Shown: positions 1 to 11,525, counted from the first letter of the stretch. The stretch: DNA of 24,426 nucleotides from Welwitschia mirabilis (GCA_051453625.1 JBOZIK010000001.1:126150298-126174723), one strand, 5' to 3'. Notes: generated by a model not told the origin, from the letters alone. Program-made: numbers and translations.

Positions 1-161
1 ATCACTCTATGTCAAAAGGTACTTCATTAGCTTCAAGCCCTGCTATCAACCCCGCAGATTCTATCCATGTTAACAATGTTATCGTCCTCTCTATTGTGGG
101 GGCGACATGGGGAATGACAAGCTTCTTCATCTCTAATATTAATAAGGAATCAATCTTCTAA
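1..161. other. GC-richer patch, open reading frame on both strands
   Basis: This edge segment is clearly richer in G+C than the rest of the window and contains several CpGs. On the plus strand one frame is open from base 3 to a TAA at 159-161. On the minus strand a 42-codon frame runs from an ATG at 130 to a TGA at 2-4; it begins MKKLVIPHVAPTIERT and looks the more protein-like of the two. I recognise neither. The patch continues off the left edge, so it may be the end of a gene or of a transposon coding region. Confidence 0.3.
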
Positions 162-269
162 GTCATGAATCCCTTCTCCAAAGTATGAAGTATCAGAATA
201 AGCCTGAGATGATTCCAAATATGCTAAGAATTATATGTTTCAATGATCATTTTATCATGTCTTTATTAT

Positions 270-610
270 TAGTATTGCATCCACACTTATATAAATGTCT
301 TACAAAAGCACTCAAAATACACCATCAAATTCCTATAAATTAGCATCACAACAGATGTCCAAGAAGCAAAGGAGATGAATAAAAATTTAGAGAGTTTAAT
401 CTCCTATAAAACATCTTTGAGCTAAATCTCTTTTACTTTCTCACTTTTTCACCTTCTCCACTTGCATTTTTTAGTTGTAATAGCTACACTGTTATTACAT
501 CTTACTTTATTGTAACATATTTTGTACATAATAATAAACTAATATGAATTTCTATCTCTATAAGTCTAGTTTTGATTCTGAAGTAAGTCTAGTTTTAATT
601 CTGAACTAAC
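270..610 (+). promoter_or_regulatory. LTR-like stretch with TATA box and poly(A)-type signals
   Basis: A TATATAAA-type box lies near 289-296. It is followed by an A/C-rich leader and, at about 515-545, by TGTAA and AATAAA-like words (TTGTACATAATAATAAAC) of the kind found where plant transcripts are polyadenylated. This compact order of promoter then poly(A) signals is what an LTR looks like. No primer-binding site, matching second LTR or target-site duplication was found, so calling it a solo or partial LTR is inference only. Confidence 0.22.
562..607. repeat. 23-bp tandem duplication
   Basis: Two near-identical 23-bp units (562-584 and 585-607), each beginning AAGTCTAGTTTT and differing at only one or two bases, stand directly in tandem. 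This is probably a slippage duplication. No function is suggested. Confidence 0.75.
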
Positions 611-2440
611 AGTTAAATGCAATATCCTTAATTTAATTTCAAGGCTATGAAACATGAGATTTAACATGTAATTATTAACATAGTCAATGCTAGTAGCCTC
701 CCTTATTGGCATCACTATCTTAACCTATGAAAATAAATTCCCTTTTTACATGGACACTCTATATCATCTTTCATGCATTTCCATCTCTCAAATATTTGTT
801 AAAAATTTATAGAAATCAACTAATTTAGATTCGTCATTTACTCCTCCATTCTAAAATTATTACATTTATGTCTCATTCTTTCTTCTTTTTAAGCATTTTT
901 TGATCTTTTACGTAGTTATACATTTCAAATTTAGAAGTTTAAAACACTATACCTAAATATTAATTCTTGATTTTTAGTCTTTCATTTGCATTAGTTTGCA
1001 TTCCATCTTTTCTAGTTTAATCATGCATTACACATTTTATTTTTAGTGGTTCTACTTTTTAGCTCATTTTATACTATATTATCACATGCATCATTCATTA
1101 GTCATTGTATTCATATTTAATTTTTTATCTTTAAAATCTTAAGAATAAAGTTTATCTTTGGATGAAGGGAGTGGTATTGGTACTTAAGTACCTACCTTTC
1201 ATGGTTTACTTTTTACTTAAGTATAATTTAAAAAATACATTGGCCAAATGTTTTTCAAACTTCCTTCATATTTTTATACTTGATTGAGCTGATACATAAT
1301 TTTTTACATGTTATCTAAATTTTTGACATGATTTTTTCCTAAGGGACTAGTAAAAGATTAGTTTGAGGGTATGACAACATGCAAAATTGACATTTACATT
1401 AAGAATTCAAGGCCTTATTAGAATGTTTAATTAATAATCATGATAGATTTATGTATATATTATGATTAAAACTATGAAAATCTAGTTTTACTACAAATCT
1501 ATCTTAACACTATCATTTTGCTTGATAGATGTATCATTTAGGGTATTGTGGTAGAAGATAGAAGTGTCCTGAGCATAATGGGTAGTGGAGTCAGTTCTAG
1601 GAGTAGCAATGCCAAGTACTTTAATTAAAATATATCAAACTTATATTACTAAGTTTTTTTAATTTAATCAATCCATTTTAACCATTTTCACAAATAGAAG
1701 ACAAATGAAAAATATTTTCTAAGAAGAACCCCTTAATTTGGCATCATGATTAAAGAATAATCCCATATAATTTGGGTGTTCTTTATAATGATCTCATTAG
1801 ACCTTTAAAACACTAATTTTAAACCCTAATTTAGGCCTAAAAGTACCCTACCTTTTATCATTTAGAGAATATCATATCATATCACATCATTGGGAAAGAA
1901 ATTAGAGTCTTAGTCTTGAATTATTTTTAAGCCTTCCATAGGGATGAGCTAGCTATTAAGTTAGCATGACTTTTCTTGGTTTAACACAAGTACATTTTTA
2001 GATTATATGATTTTAATTTTTATATAATAAAGTATTACATGTTCTTAGTGCATTACTTTGATATCAAATCATGATTATTTTATACTTGTTATGCTTAGGA
2101 TTGGTTGAGACATGCTTTTACTTTAAGATCTATTTGGTGATTTTCCTTTTCATTTTAGCTTACATAACTTGAATGTTTTTTTAATGGATCTTGAAAAACC
2201 CTTTTTTTTCATGCTTATTTTATTCTTGCTATGAAATCTAGATGGCTTGGATTTATCACCCTCATATCTGTGATGGAGGAGATTATGCCATTATGCTTAA
2301 GCCATGATGGATTACATTATTATGCTTAAGTTGAAAGTAAAATCTACATGATTTCACTTTAGTACTTATTTTTTCATAAATTTATTATACTAGTTTGAAT
2401 GCTATGTCACATCTCTATATCTCTCATATAATTTCACTTT
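610..2440. other. AT-rich stretch without recognisable genes
   Basis: No frame shows a recognisable domain and stops are dense in all six frames. Minor features are short ATC/ATATC repeats near 1869-1890 and a duplicated ATTATGCTTAAG word near 2290-2330. It is most likely decayed transposon or intergenic DNA. Confidence 0.5.
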
Positions 2441-2900
2441 CTATTACTTATTATTATTATGCTTATGTTATTAGTAGCTTTTATAATAATGATATTAGAA
2501 ATATACTATAAATGGAAGTCCTACTATTATTACTAAAATTTGTATTAATGAAATTATCATACATTAATACAAGCATAGCTATTTATCATACATTAATACA
2601 TTAATGACAGATACAAGCATAGCTAGGTTTCACTATTAATACCTCGCTGTAGCTACTATGCCACTGTTCCAAACATTGACATCAAAAATATCAATCATGG
2701 TGAAGACATAGCTACTCTTTTATCTTGATATTAATATCTAGTAACACAATATTATCTGAAAAATATAAATTTTATGAGGCCTAATCTAAACTTTTACTAA
2801 TAAAATAACTAGAACTTCTATTTGTAGTATATTTTTAGTGTTGTTATTCATCTAGGAATATATGTGATAAAAATAATAGTAAAATAAATATAAAACTACT
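2440..2900. mobile_element. Foldback or MITE-like element with long degenerate inverted repeats
   Basis: The sequence at about 2485-2540 pairs with the reverse complement of about 2790-2848. Both arms share ATATACTA, AATRGAAGT and a run ending CTAAAA/GTAAAAG, with roughly three-quarters identity by eye. Weaker pairing continues outwards to about 2440 and 2895. Between the arms, a TTATCATACATTAATAC word occurs twice (2554 and 2583) and ACAAGCATAGCT occurs twice (2569 and 2613). Inverted arms, small size and no coding capacity fit a miniature or deletion derivative of a DNA transposon. The family is not identified and no clear target-site duplication was seen. Confidence 0.45.
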
Positions 2901-5630
2901 CTAAAAAAATATTGAAAGCAATGATTTAAATTGATAGTAAAGGATAAAGAAAATGTTTTTTAATTAAGTGAGAGAAATCCAAGAAACAAAACATAGCTCT
3001 TAAGTACTAGCATTATCATTTTCCTGAGATAAGAGTCTTTTATTTCATAATACATGCATTATTTTACAGTAAATCCTAGTTTATGTTTAGTATTAATAAA
3101 TCTTAAAACATGGTAATATTATCTCATTTATCACATAAGCAATGATGATATCCTTGAGATACTTTAGTCTTTATAACTTGTCCATAATCATAAAAAGTTA
3201 GAAACTTAACCCAAAGATTATCAAATGAAATTAAACCATAAAACTAGAAAATGAACATAAAGATTCACTCAAGAAATATTATAAACTTTATAAATATGCT
3301 GATTCACTTCAAGCATTAAAGGTATAAAACAATCATAACCTAAAATAAATAAATAGAATCAACACTATTATTATAGAATCAAAACAAAAAATTACATCAT
3401 ACAAATAAAACATTAAGCTTACATGTAAAATGTTATGCTAGCCTCAAGAATAGCCCATTCCAAAAACTATGATTTATAGATGATAGAATTCCTATAAAAT
3501 AAGATACTTGGCCTTAATATTTTGAAATTTAGGGTTTTACCGTATTCTATCTACAAAATGAAAATATTTTTAGATGCATCAAATGATATGGCCTAAAATT
3601 AAAAATAATGCATCTTGTTACAGCAAATTTAGGACATGAGTTCCAAAGAAAGATTCCTTAAGAGACTAGTATCACCATGCCTATAACTAGTGTCATTGGC
3701 TTTTTGTGTATAAATAGATTCATATTTTAGCTTATGTTCCACATCTAGTTAATGATCTAAAAAATATCAAGGGATAAAACATAAATTTAGTTATGACATT
3801 AAAAAATAACATAAGACATGTTTTTATGATTTAAAAATAAAAGTGATGTCTTAAATATGCTAAATTAGCCTAAAACAAGTAAAATAAATGAAAAATTTTA
3901 CTTGTTAATAAGAAGATTAAATATTCTCATTACCTTAATAGCATTATGTGATTTAGATGGCTCATTTGATTTCTCCAAATCTTTAGAATTCTTATAGATG
4001 CTTTCTAAGAAATTCCAAGCTTCACCTATTTCTAAGTTCAAGAAACTTCCTCTACATATCATCTATATAAGTTACCCATGATTTGAGGAAAGGACCTTGT
4101 AATGTAAAATTATAACTCTTCCTTACTTAAAACCATGTTGGGGACACTTAATAGTAAATAAAACATTATAAGTTTTAAGAAAATGTTTTATAGTTTTTTT
4201 TAAAAAAAATCATGATTTCTCTCTTAAGAACATTTGTTTTATGTTTAGAAAATAACTTCTTAATAAAAGCTTAATTAAGATCTATCCAATGAGTAGTATA
4301 AATGTGTTTTAGTGTGTATAATTAAGCTATACTTTCTCTTTGAGGGAATACAAAAAGATTCAATATAGTGACATCCAAAATAATTGAAATTTTAAGGAAT
4401 GATAAAAAGGATAGATTTAAATTATTTAAGATGTGAATAGAAATCCTTAAGCTCTAAATTATAAGAGTGTGATAACATTTAAATGATTTCTCTATCTTGT
4501 AACCATTTGAAATTTGAACTACATAAGATGGGGTTTCCAATAATTAAGGACAAATTAACCATTTAGGATTTTCTATGATGATTGAACATTATAGTGGTTT
4601 TTAGAAAAGTTGACATAAAAGTGTAACTAGTTATTTTAATTTATATTAAGGTCTTGATTATTTATCTTATGAATGACTTTGAGAAAAAGGTTAATCCTCA
4701 AGATCTAATTTTGGCTTCATATCAAGATTTGGACTAATAAAGTGTAATTTCCCATTAGACCTATATTGCCAATTTATGCTAGTTTTTCACATATCAAGAT
4801 TTACTAAGTTGAAGAAACATTTATTAAGGATTTAAAGTAAAAAGTATATAAAATTTGAAGGTCAGATTTAGGAAAATAGTAGTGGAACCAATGAGGAAAA
4901 ATAGCAACACTTGTAATTTTGAGAGAAATAGCTTGAGAAAAATATGAAAGGGGAAATTAAAGTGATTGATAAAAACAAAAATATATAAAGGGTGAAGGAT
5001 ATGTAAGGCTACAAAATAAAAAAGCTAAAATATAACATAATATAAAAAAATAATGAAAATGAAAAATTTAGAAATCCTAAATATAAATTGCAATAATAAT
5101 GATGCAAATATGGACATATAGAAATTAAAATGCTAAAATAAGATGAGAATCCTATAGAAAAAAAATTTGCATTTTTCGCTGATGTATTTAGAACCTATGA
5201 AAGGAAAAACAGAAGAAGAAAGAAATAAATAAAAGGAAAATAAATTCTTCTCTTTAAAAAAATTACAAAAATTTAATTAACCCCACACAAAAACTTGATA
5301 TAAAGCTAAAAAGCTTGTAGTAAAGAAAAGAAAATTGGAGTTCAATAAAACAAAATAAAGATGAGGTTAAAAAAAAAATTTAGGTGCCAATGGAAGAGGA
5401 CTAGTACCATTTATAAGGGAAAAATAAAAAAATAGTAGTGAAAACAGAGTAGTATAACTAAAAAGTAAAGAAAAAGAAATAAAGCAAAATAGAAAACAAC
5501 TCAAAATATACCAATGTAATAAAAAAATATTATAAGGTAAAGAAAGACACTAGGAGTGGACTAGTATAATTAAAAGTAAAAAAAAAAAAGAGAGAAATTA
5601 TAGAAATGTTTATCCATACCATACTATAGT
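2900..5630. other. A-rich block without recognisable genes
   Basis: The top strand becomes increasingly A-rich, with many A runs between about 4900 and 5620 and few pyrimidines. No open frame of note and no protein similarity were seen. Near 5448-5470 and 5560-5580 there is a repeated word of the form AGTATAAYTAAAAGTAAA. Nothing shows a function. Confidence 0.5.
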
Positions 5631-8040
5631 TACAATGCCATTATTCATAGTAATAGTGCTAAAGAGTTATTTATGATTAGCTTTCTCTATGCTTATATCA
5701 CTATGTATATTTTCCAAGTTTGAGCAACATTGTATTAAGGGATATAAATCTCATAGATCTACATTCAAATTTTACTAAAATTACTAAGACTTTCATTTGA
5801 AGTATATCTGTAATTTCATTCTTCTTAAAGACTAATATGTAGTAGACAAAATAGTAAAGCCTATATAAAATTAGCTTCTATAACTATCATAGAGTGATTA
5901 GTATTACAAGATAGAGAGAGTATATATGTGTGTTGCAAATTAATATATTGAGTTAGAAATAAGGTATAGTCCTTAGAATCTAGCATGACTATAATAACAA
6001 TGATAAAAATCTTAATAAAAATAGACTTTCTCTATAGTTATTTTAAATAAGTCATATTAAGCACCTCTTAAAGCTTAAGAATGATGTTAACATGTGAAAA
6101 TTGTTATTTATTTCAAGAATATTAGGTAATTTATTATAATTCAAGATATTTATCTAACTATTATAATTATAAAAATATCACTTATTCTTTTCTTAATTTC
6201 ATCTTTAATGCTATACTTTTTTCTATGACATTTTTAGGGTTTTAATTGCATTTTGGAGTACATGTCAAAAGAAGCAGCCATTTCTACATAAGATGCCAAT
6301 GATACATAGTGGTATAAAATAGTACTACTTATTTTAGGAATTCAAATCTCAAACTCATGGTGTAGGCCTATCATGGAGAAGCAAGTTATTTTTGATTATA
6401 GGTCAAGTTGCTTGTTATATTAGAAATTGATGTTAACTTTACTTGTAAAGTAATCCTACATGCGAAAATCTTAAAAATTCAAAATCCTAGTTCTAGACTT
6501 CATTATAAAAAGGTCTTAGTGCTTCACTTTGTAACATCTTCTATTCTATTTGGTTGGATTTCATTTTATGGTATTCTATTTTACTTAATGCTGAGACTAA
6601 TGTATTCTTCATTCTAGATTATTAATTTAGGATGGACTAGGCCTTAAGGCTATCATAACATTTCAGTTATGAGTTGATGTTTTCTTATTTTATAATTATG
6701 TATTACAGATTTTATTTACTTCTTTTAATAAAATTATAGTATTCTTTAGTTTAGTCTCTTGATTTTAAGTATGACTTGTGATATAATTTTAATGTTTTTA
6801 ATAAGTCAAATAAATGGGAGTTGATTTCTTACTATAATATTTTGGATAATGAATGTAGATGTTCTTACAGACTTGTTATGCTTCAGTTTGTACCAAAGTA
6901 TGTTAAGCACTTTATATTATTTCTAAGTCATTTCTTCATGTTTTCATCTTAGTCCATGGTTTATATAAATATTTGTTAGTCTTTAGAAATTATACCTACT
7001 TTCTATGCTTATACAAATATGCTATGAAAGCTTAGATAACTTGAGGTCTTTACCAATAATCATATAGTAAATGAGATTATGTAATCATGCTCAAGATTTG
7101 GTGAAGCTTAAAATTTTGTATTTAAACATAGAGCGAATTTATTTTCATTACAAGAACTCTTATTGTTATTGTTATGTTCATGCTAGATTCTGGGAGCTAT
7201 GCTTTATTTTTAGCTTTAGTTTGTGATATTAATAAAATATTTCTCATTATTTTTATTATCTTTTTTCTAAAATATCTTCTAATAACATTTCGTTTTATGA
7301 TTGATTTACTGATAGTTTATCTCATCTACCCCTAAGGAAAGAATGACTCTATGACTATACTACAAATAAAAGTATTAGTTTTTATGTGGTAAAAATTTGG
7401 GTGTGATCTTATAAGATTTTTATCCCTAAGATGATATTGCATTACCATAATCAATATAATAATAGACACATTTTCATCATGAACTATCCTATTGGTATTG
7501 TTGTTGGGGACTGGTGTATGATATCTTAAGTGTGACATGTACATATTCTATTTTCTTGCCTTTTAGATTTTAGTGTTTTTCATTTTTCTATACTCTCTAG
7601 TATGTCATACTGGTTCTTTTCCATAAAACCCTAAGTAGTCATTATTTTTGTTTGAATTTATTTTTATTCTATTATTTAAATAATATCATTACTATATCAA
7701 TCTCTTTTATATAGGACAAATGAGTTTTTGTAAGTTTTTACTTGTTTGTTTCTTTCCAATAAGATCCAAAGTAATAAAAAATTGAAAAATCAAAGAAAAA
7801 TTGGAATTGATAAAATAGAGAATGAATCACAAACCTTATCTTTCTCTTTCTACATTTTCACTGTTGTAGTTTATTTTTACTATTTGCATTGCATTTAGGA
7901 ATATATTCTATTTAGTGTTCTATTTTTCAATTTCTCTAGGATTTTTCTAGGTTGTTAATTAAATTTTTCATTATCATTTTTATTTTTGTCAATTATCTTT
8001 TATTTCTTTTTATGAAAATCATTTTGCATAACTTTAGATG
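5630..8040. other. T-rich block without recognisable genes
   Basis: From about 6.6 kb on, the top strand is T-rich, a mirror of the preceding A-rich block. A short stretch at 5634-5680 (ACTATAGTTACAATGCCA) resembles the inside of the foldback element at about 2640 (CTGTAGCTACTATGCCA), so a second decayed relative may lie at 5.63-6.05 kb. The open frames at 6408-6617 and 7332-7544 have no recognisable content and are probably chance. Confidence 0.45.
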
Positions 8041-8092
8041 TAATATTTTCTTTTCAAAAAACCATTTTCCTCTAAACAATCAATGCTACCAA

Positions 8093-8191
8093 AAGACGTA
8101 ACTAGTGCCGCTGATCTTTTTAAAAATCTTACCTTTGAATTTTGCAAAGTTGCTTACCCTATCTTTATTGACATTTTATAGCATTATGTAC
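8093..8191 (+). other. Short open frame, unidentified
   Basis: A 32-codon frame starts at ATG 8093 (MLPKDVTSAADLF...) and stops at TAG 8189-8191. Its less biased composition, with a few CpGs, stands out from the T-rich surroundings, so it may be a small coding relic. No family is recognised. Confidence 0.2.
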
Positions 8192-8289
8192 CTTTTAAAT
8201 CTATTATTCTCTAACATTTCATATTCTAAATAAGTTCTAATCAATTGTAATTTTTTTTTTCAAATTTTCGATGTAAATCTTTCTGTTGA

Positions 8290-8730
8290 CTCTATTAAAT
8301 CCATTTCCAATCTAGCATGGATCTTAGTTTTGATCACAAAAATAAACTATTCCCTTTATTATTCCTTAAAGATAACCTCTTCCATTTTAAAATCTTAAAA
8401 TTTCTTTTACACTTAAAAACCTAAGCAAATTGTAAGATAATTTCTTTAACATCTAGGTATTCCTTCATGCATAGCTTAATTACCTTATGATTATAAATTT
8501 GAAAATCCTTACTTTCCACATGAGGAGCTTGATTCTATGTTTTCCACCATTCCTCATGACTCTTAATGATCTTATTAATTTTCTTTACATTTTAATCATT
8601 ATCCTTCATTTCCTTATGAATGCTCTTCATCTTCTCTTTTATAGCCTTCATCATTTGACTAATACCCCTCACATTTTAACATTTAACATCCATCTCTTCA
8701 TTTCTTGAAAGACATCAATAAACGATTCAT
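8290..8730 (-). pseudogene. Decayed Lys-rich coding-like stretch, unidentified
   Basis: Read on the minus strand, a mostly open frame runs leftward from about 8700. It holds segments such as MMKAIKEKMKSIHKEMKDND and KINKIIKSHEEWWKT and continues to about 8290. The three stops before about 8500 are TAA or TAG, consistent with former Gln codons. A short upstream run (FHESFIDVFQEMKRW) joins by a frame change. The heptad-like spacing and Lys/Glu content suggest a coiled coil, as in many retrotransposon Gag proteins, but the family is not recognised. The plus-strand ATG frame at 8487-8708, rich in Leu, Ile and His, is the shadow of this stretch. Confidence 0.3.
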
Positions 8731-8883
8731 GAAATTTAAAGTGAAAAAAAATCAAAATCTTGAAAAAAATATCCAATACCTAAATTATACCACTTCTCAA
8801 ATCCTTAATACACTTAACAAACATAAATAGGAAGAGCTTCCTATATTGATTGAACTAATTCTTAGAGTATTAAAATACTAAAA

Positions 8884-9102
8884 ATGATTAATGATAGTAA
8901 AATTTATGATACTCAAGTTATATCCTTTAAGAATAATGAAGGATCCAATGAGGACCTAAAAGATAAGCATCTACTAGTGTATGATCAATCATTTAAGGAG
9001 AGTCATACATGTGAGGATGAGTTAGTTAGCAATAAGGAGGAGAATACCAAAGAAGAATTCATATACAATTCATTAAATATAGAATCCATGTCTTCTTATT
9101 AA
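8884..9102 (+). CDS. Acidic 72-residue ORF, unidentified
   Basis: This frame is intact from ATG 8884 to TAA 9102. The product is hydrophilic and acidic (many Glu, Asp, Asn and Ser) with no membrane segment, signal peptide or Cys cluster. Its base composition is less T-rich than the flanks, so it may be real coding sequence or an old exon. Nothing identifies it, and no promoter or splice signal can be assigned with confidence. It could equally be part of a decayed retrotransposon polyprotein, given the coding-like stretches on either side. Confidence 0.25.
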   Translation: MINDSKIYDTQVISFKNNEGSNEDLKDKHLLVYDQSFKESHTCEDELVSNKEENTKEEFIYNSLNIESMSSY

Positions 9103-9214
9103 TATTTTTATTATTAAAATGTTTCTATTTCATCTCCATTTTTGGAATAAGATTTAATATTTAATTAAAAAACATAAATCTTTCTTAGAATTATAACTGC
9201 TTTATAATGACCTT

Positions 9215-9420
9215 ATGCATGATTCTTTTGATGAACAATTACTTTATCTAGTGGTTTCCAATTCACCTTTGTCTTTCTCTTAAGATGATATCTTGAAAGA
9301 ATTTTAAAAAACGCATAAGAAAACTATAGGATAGACCTCTTTAAACCTTGAATGCATAGAATTCACTTCTTACATAGTTGGTATTCTTACTAACTTTATA
9401 ACCTCGTGTAAAAATTTACA
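9215..9420 (+). pseudogene. Coding-like relic, possibly N-terminal edge of a gypsy reverse transcriptase
   Basis: One plus-strand frame reads through this interval with a few stops that look like former Gln or Trp codons. It contains ILKEF, a stop, then KTHKKTIG, a stop, then TS. This weakly resembles the segment (a Leu-rich run, then HKKAIGWT) just before the reverse transcriptase in Athila/Tat polyproteins. The downstream residues do not clearly continue that match, so the identification is tentative. Another decayed protein is just as possible. Confidence 0.18.
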
Positions 9421-9423
9421 TGA

Positions 9424-9699
9424 ATAACCTCCAAGTTCATAATCCTTCATCTAATCTTAGCTTTTATACCTTTAATTCTTTACTTATGTATTATATTAGA
9501 ATCCTATTATAAGAAATTATTAAATTTATTTCATGATTTTAAAGGAGACTTATCCCTTATATTAGACTTAAAATGGATAGATCTAGCTACAATAAAACCA
9601 ATCTTACTTAGTGGTGTCTCTTTTGTGGAAACACTAAAGCAGTACCACTTTTATAATGATTACCTTAAGAGATTACACATAGGTAATTCCAAATTTTAA
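9424..9699 (+). pseudogene. 91-codon open stretch without start, unidentified
   Basis: The frame is open from just after a TGA at 9421-9423 to a TAA at 9697-9699, long for such AT-rich DNA, but it has no ATG near its start. It contains a hydrophobic N-terminal part and then a globular-looking run including LILDLKWIDLATIKP and VETLKQYHFYNDYLKRLH. No domain is recognised. It lies between other coding-like fragments and the copia remnant, so a decayed transposon protein is the likeliest source. Confidence 0.25.
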
Positions 9700-10086
9700 T
9701 ACATTATAAAATATGTGATCACTAATTTAAACCTTATCATTCACCTCGTCCATCATGGAATTATTTCATAAGACTCATTGACCAACCACCTCACCCAACT
9801 TACTACGAGTTTATGAGAATTTCTGATGTAGGTAATGGTATTTTTCTATCATTAATAATAAGTGTTCTTTTTGTTATTTTATTATTTACTTGAGAGTATA
9901 TTTATTAAGAGAAAGTTATTTTTATTTTTAGTTATGTTATTAAGGTTTACATTTTATGTGATGTCTTTAATTTGAAAAAAATCAGTGAAGAAAAAAGGTG
10001 GAGTTTCTACATGTAGGATTCTTTATTCTAAAGTGTTTATGGGAATAATATTATTATCTTATTATGATAATGAGGTAATGACCCTT

Positions 10087-11335
10087 TCTATGTGAATATT
10101 AACAAAAAAAAAAGGAGGAGAAGTGAATAAAAAAATAAAGATAAAATTAAGACTAGTTGTCTTAGCTTGGATTACATTACAAGTAGTGAAGAAGCATGCA
10201 TGGTATGTTGATAGTAGGTGTTCAAGTCATATGACTAAAGAGAAATCCAAATTTACCACCTTGGTAGAGAAATATAAAGAAGTGGTTACTTTTGAAAATA
10301 ATACAAAGGCATCTATCAAAGGTGGTGGAACCATTAAAGGAGGTAATCTACCTAAGGTAAAAGATGTTTTCTTTATAGAAGTATTGCAACATAATCTTCT
10401 GAGTATTGGTTAGTTATGTGATGTAAAATTTTTTGTTACTTTTACCAAAGATGATTATGTTATCAAATAATATAACTCAAATAAAGTCTTGTTTGCTAGA
10501 ATTAGAAAATCTAATGTCTACATCACTACTTTACAAGACATTTCTAATAAGGGAATTAAGTGTTTATTAAGAACTATAGGTGAAATAAAGATATGACACA
10601 AGAAGCTTGGGCATGTAAATAAAAACTTGGTAAAAACCTTATTCTTAAAAGATATGATAAGATAACTTCTTAAGTTACAAATCTTTGATGATTAGGTTTA
10701 TAAGGCATGCTAGAAAGGAAATCAAATAAGGATAAGGTTTAGTGGAAAAATATACTATTAGAACTGAATATCCTTTATATCTTTTAATCTTGATATTATT
10801 GGTTCATCTCCCATAGAAATCCTTGATAATAAAATATATTTTCTAACTATTATTGATAATTGCTCTTATTTTAGTTAGGTAGCATTCCTTGTGCACAAGG
10901 ATGAGGCATTTAATATTTTCTATAAGTTGTGTATTAGGTTATAGAACCAATAGGGATACAAGATTAAGAAAATAAGAAATGATAAGGGTAAAAAATTTAA
11001 AAAGTAAATATTCATAAATTTTTATGAACAATATGGTATTCTTCACTAATTCTCTATAATAAAAATGCCACAACAAAATGGAGTTGCTAAATCAAGAATA
11101 GGGTTTAAAATGAAATGGCAAGAATGATAATGCATAACAAATAGGTTTCATATCATTTCTAGGCAGAACTTATTAACACTACATGTCATATTTCTAATAA
11201 AGTTCTAGTAAGACATTGGACTTCCAAACCTCATACTAATTTTGATCTAGTAAAAAACCCGTAGTAAGTTATTTTCATATTTTTGCCTTAAAGTATTTCA
11301 TTTTTAATGAAAATGATAAGCTAAGTGAGAAGCCT
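10087..11335 (+). pseudogene. Ty1/copia pol remnant: protease start, GAG-pre-integrase, integrase core
   Basis: This is part of a copia polyprotein, whose job is to process the polyprotein and insert the element's cDNA into the chromosome. A Lys-rich lead-in (10,087-10,180) is followed by WYVDSRCSSHMT at 10,201, the start of the protease-like region (family DSG is here DSR), then LSIG, a stop, and LCD. The GAG-pre-integrase part has HKKLGH at about 10,597 and later a Cys (YKAC near 10,700). The integrase core runs about 10,770-11,200, with IIDNCS, IRNDKG at about 10,972 and PQQNGV at 11,068. The third catalytic residue, normally Glu in GVVER, is Lys here (GVAKS). There are many stops, mostly at former Gln or Trp codons. 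A frame change near 11,110 leads to MARMIMHNK and LINTTCHISNKVL. Similarity ends near 11,335; reverse transcriptase and RNase H are missing. The element is dead. Confidence 0.9.
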
Positions 11336-11340
11336 AAGAT

Positions 11341-11425
11341 TTAACTAAAAATGCTATAAAAGAGTTAACTATTTTTAATAAAATGATTAAAAAGAAACTA
11401 AAATATTAAGAAAATGCTAGAAAAA
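11341..11425 (+). repeat. Direct repeat, left copy (partner at about 13,330-13,415)
   Basis: An A-rich segment with the words ATGCTATAAAA, AGTTAACT, ATTTTTAATAAAATG and ACTAAAATATTAA...TGCTAGAAAAA recurs in the same order and orientation about 2 kb to the right. The copy is cut by the N gap, so its right boundary is unknown. It begins just where the copia integrase similarity ends, so it may mark the edge of another insertion. Confidence 0.6.
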
Positions 11426-11525
11426 NNNNNNNNNNNNNNNNNNNNNNNNNNNNNNNNNNNNNNNNNNNNNNNNNNNNNNNNNNNNNNNNNNNNNNNNNNN
11501 NNNNNNNNNNNNNNNNNNNNNNNNN
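11426..11525. other. Assembly gap (100 N)
   Basis: A run of exactly 100 N, a conventional size for a gap of unknown length. The sequence on the two sides need not be adjacent in the genome. Confidence 0.99.

Noticed and set aside
1180-1230. Possible host gene promoter or splice sites in the 0.6-2.4 kb region
   Set aside because: No open frame follows, and TATA-like and GT/AG words are frequent by chance at this AT content.
6408-6617. 69-codon plus-strand ORF
   Set aside because: Starts with TTG, product is a mix of hydrophobic and Lys residues typical of chance frames in T-rich DNA; no domain or context support.
7332-7544. 70-codon minus-strand ORF
   Set aside because: No recognisable motif and no coding context on either side; composition follows the local T-rich background.
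8487-8708. 73-codon plus-strand ORF rich in Leu, Ile and His that looks membrane-like
   Set aside because: Such a product is expected from the complement of Lys/Glu-rich coding DNA, and the minus strand here reads more like a protein.
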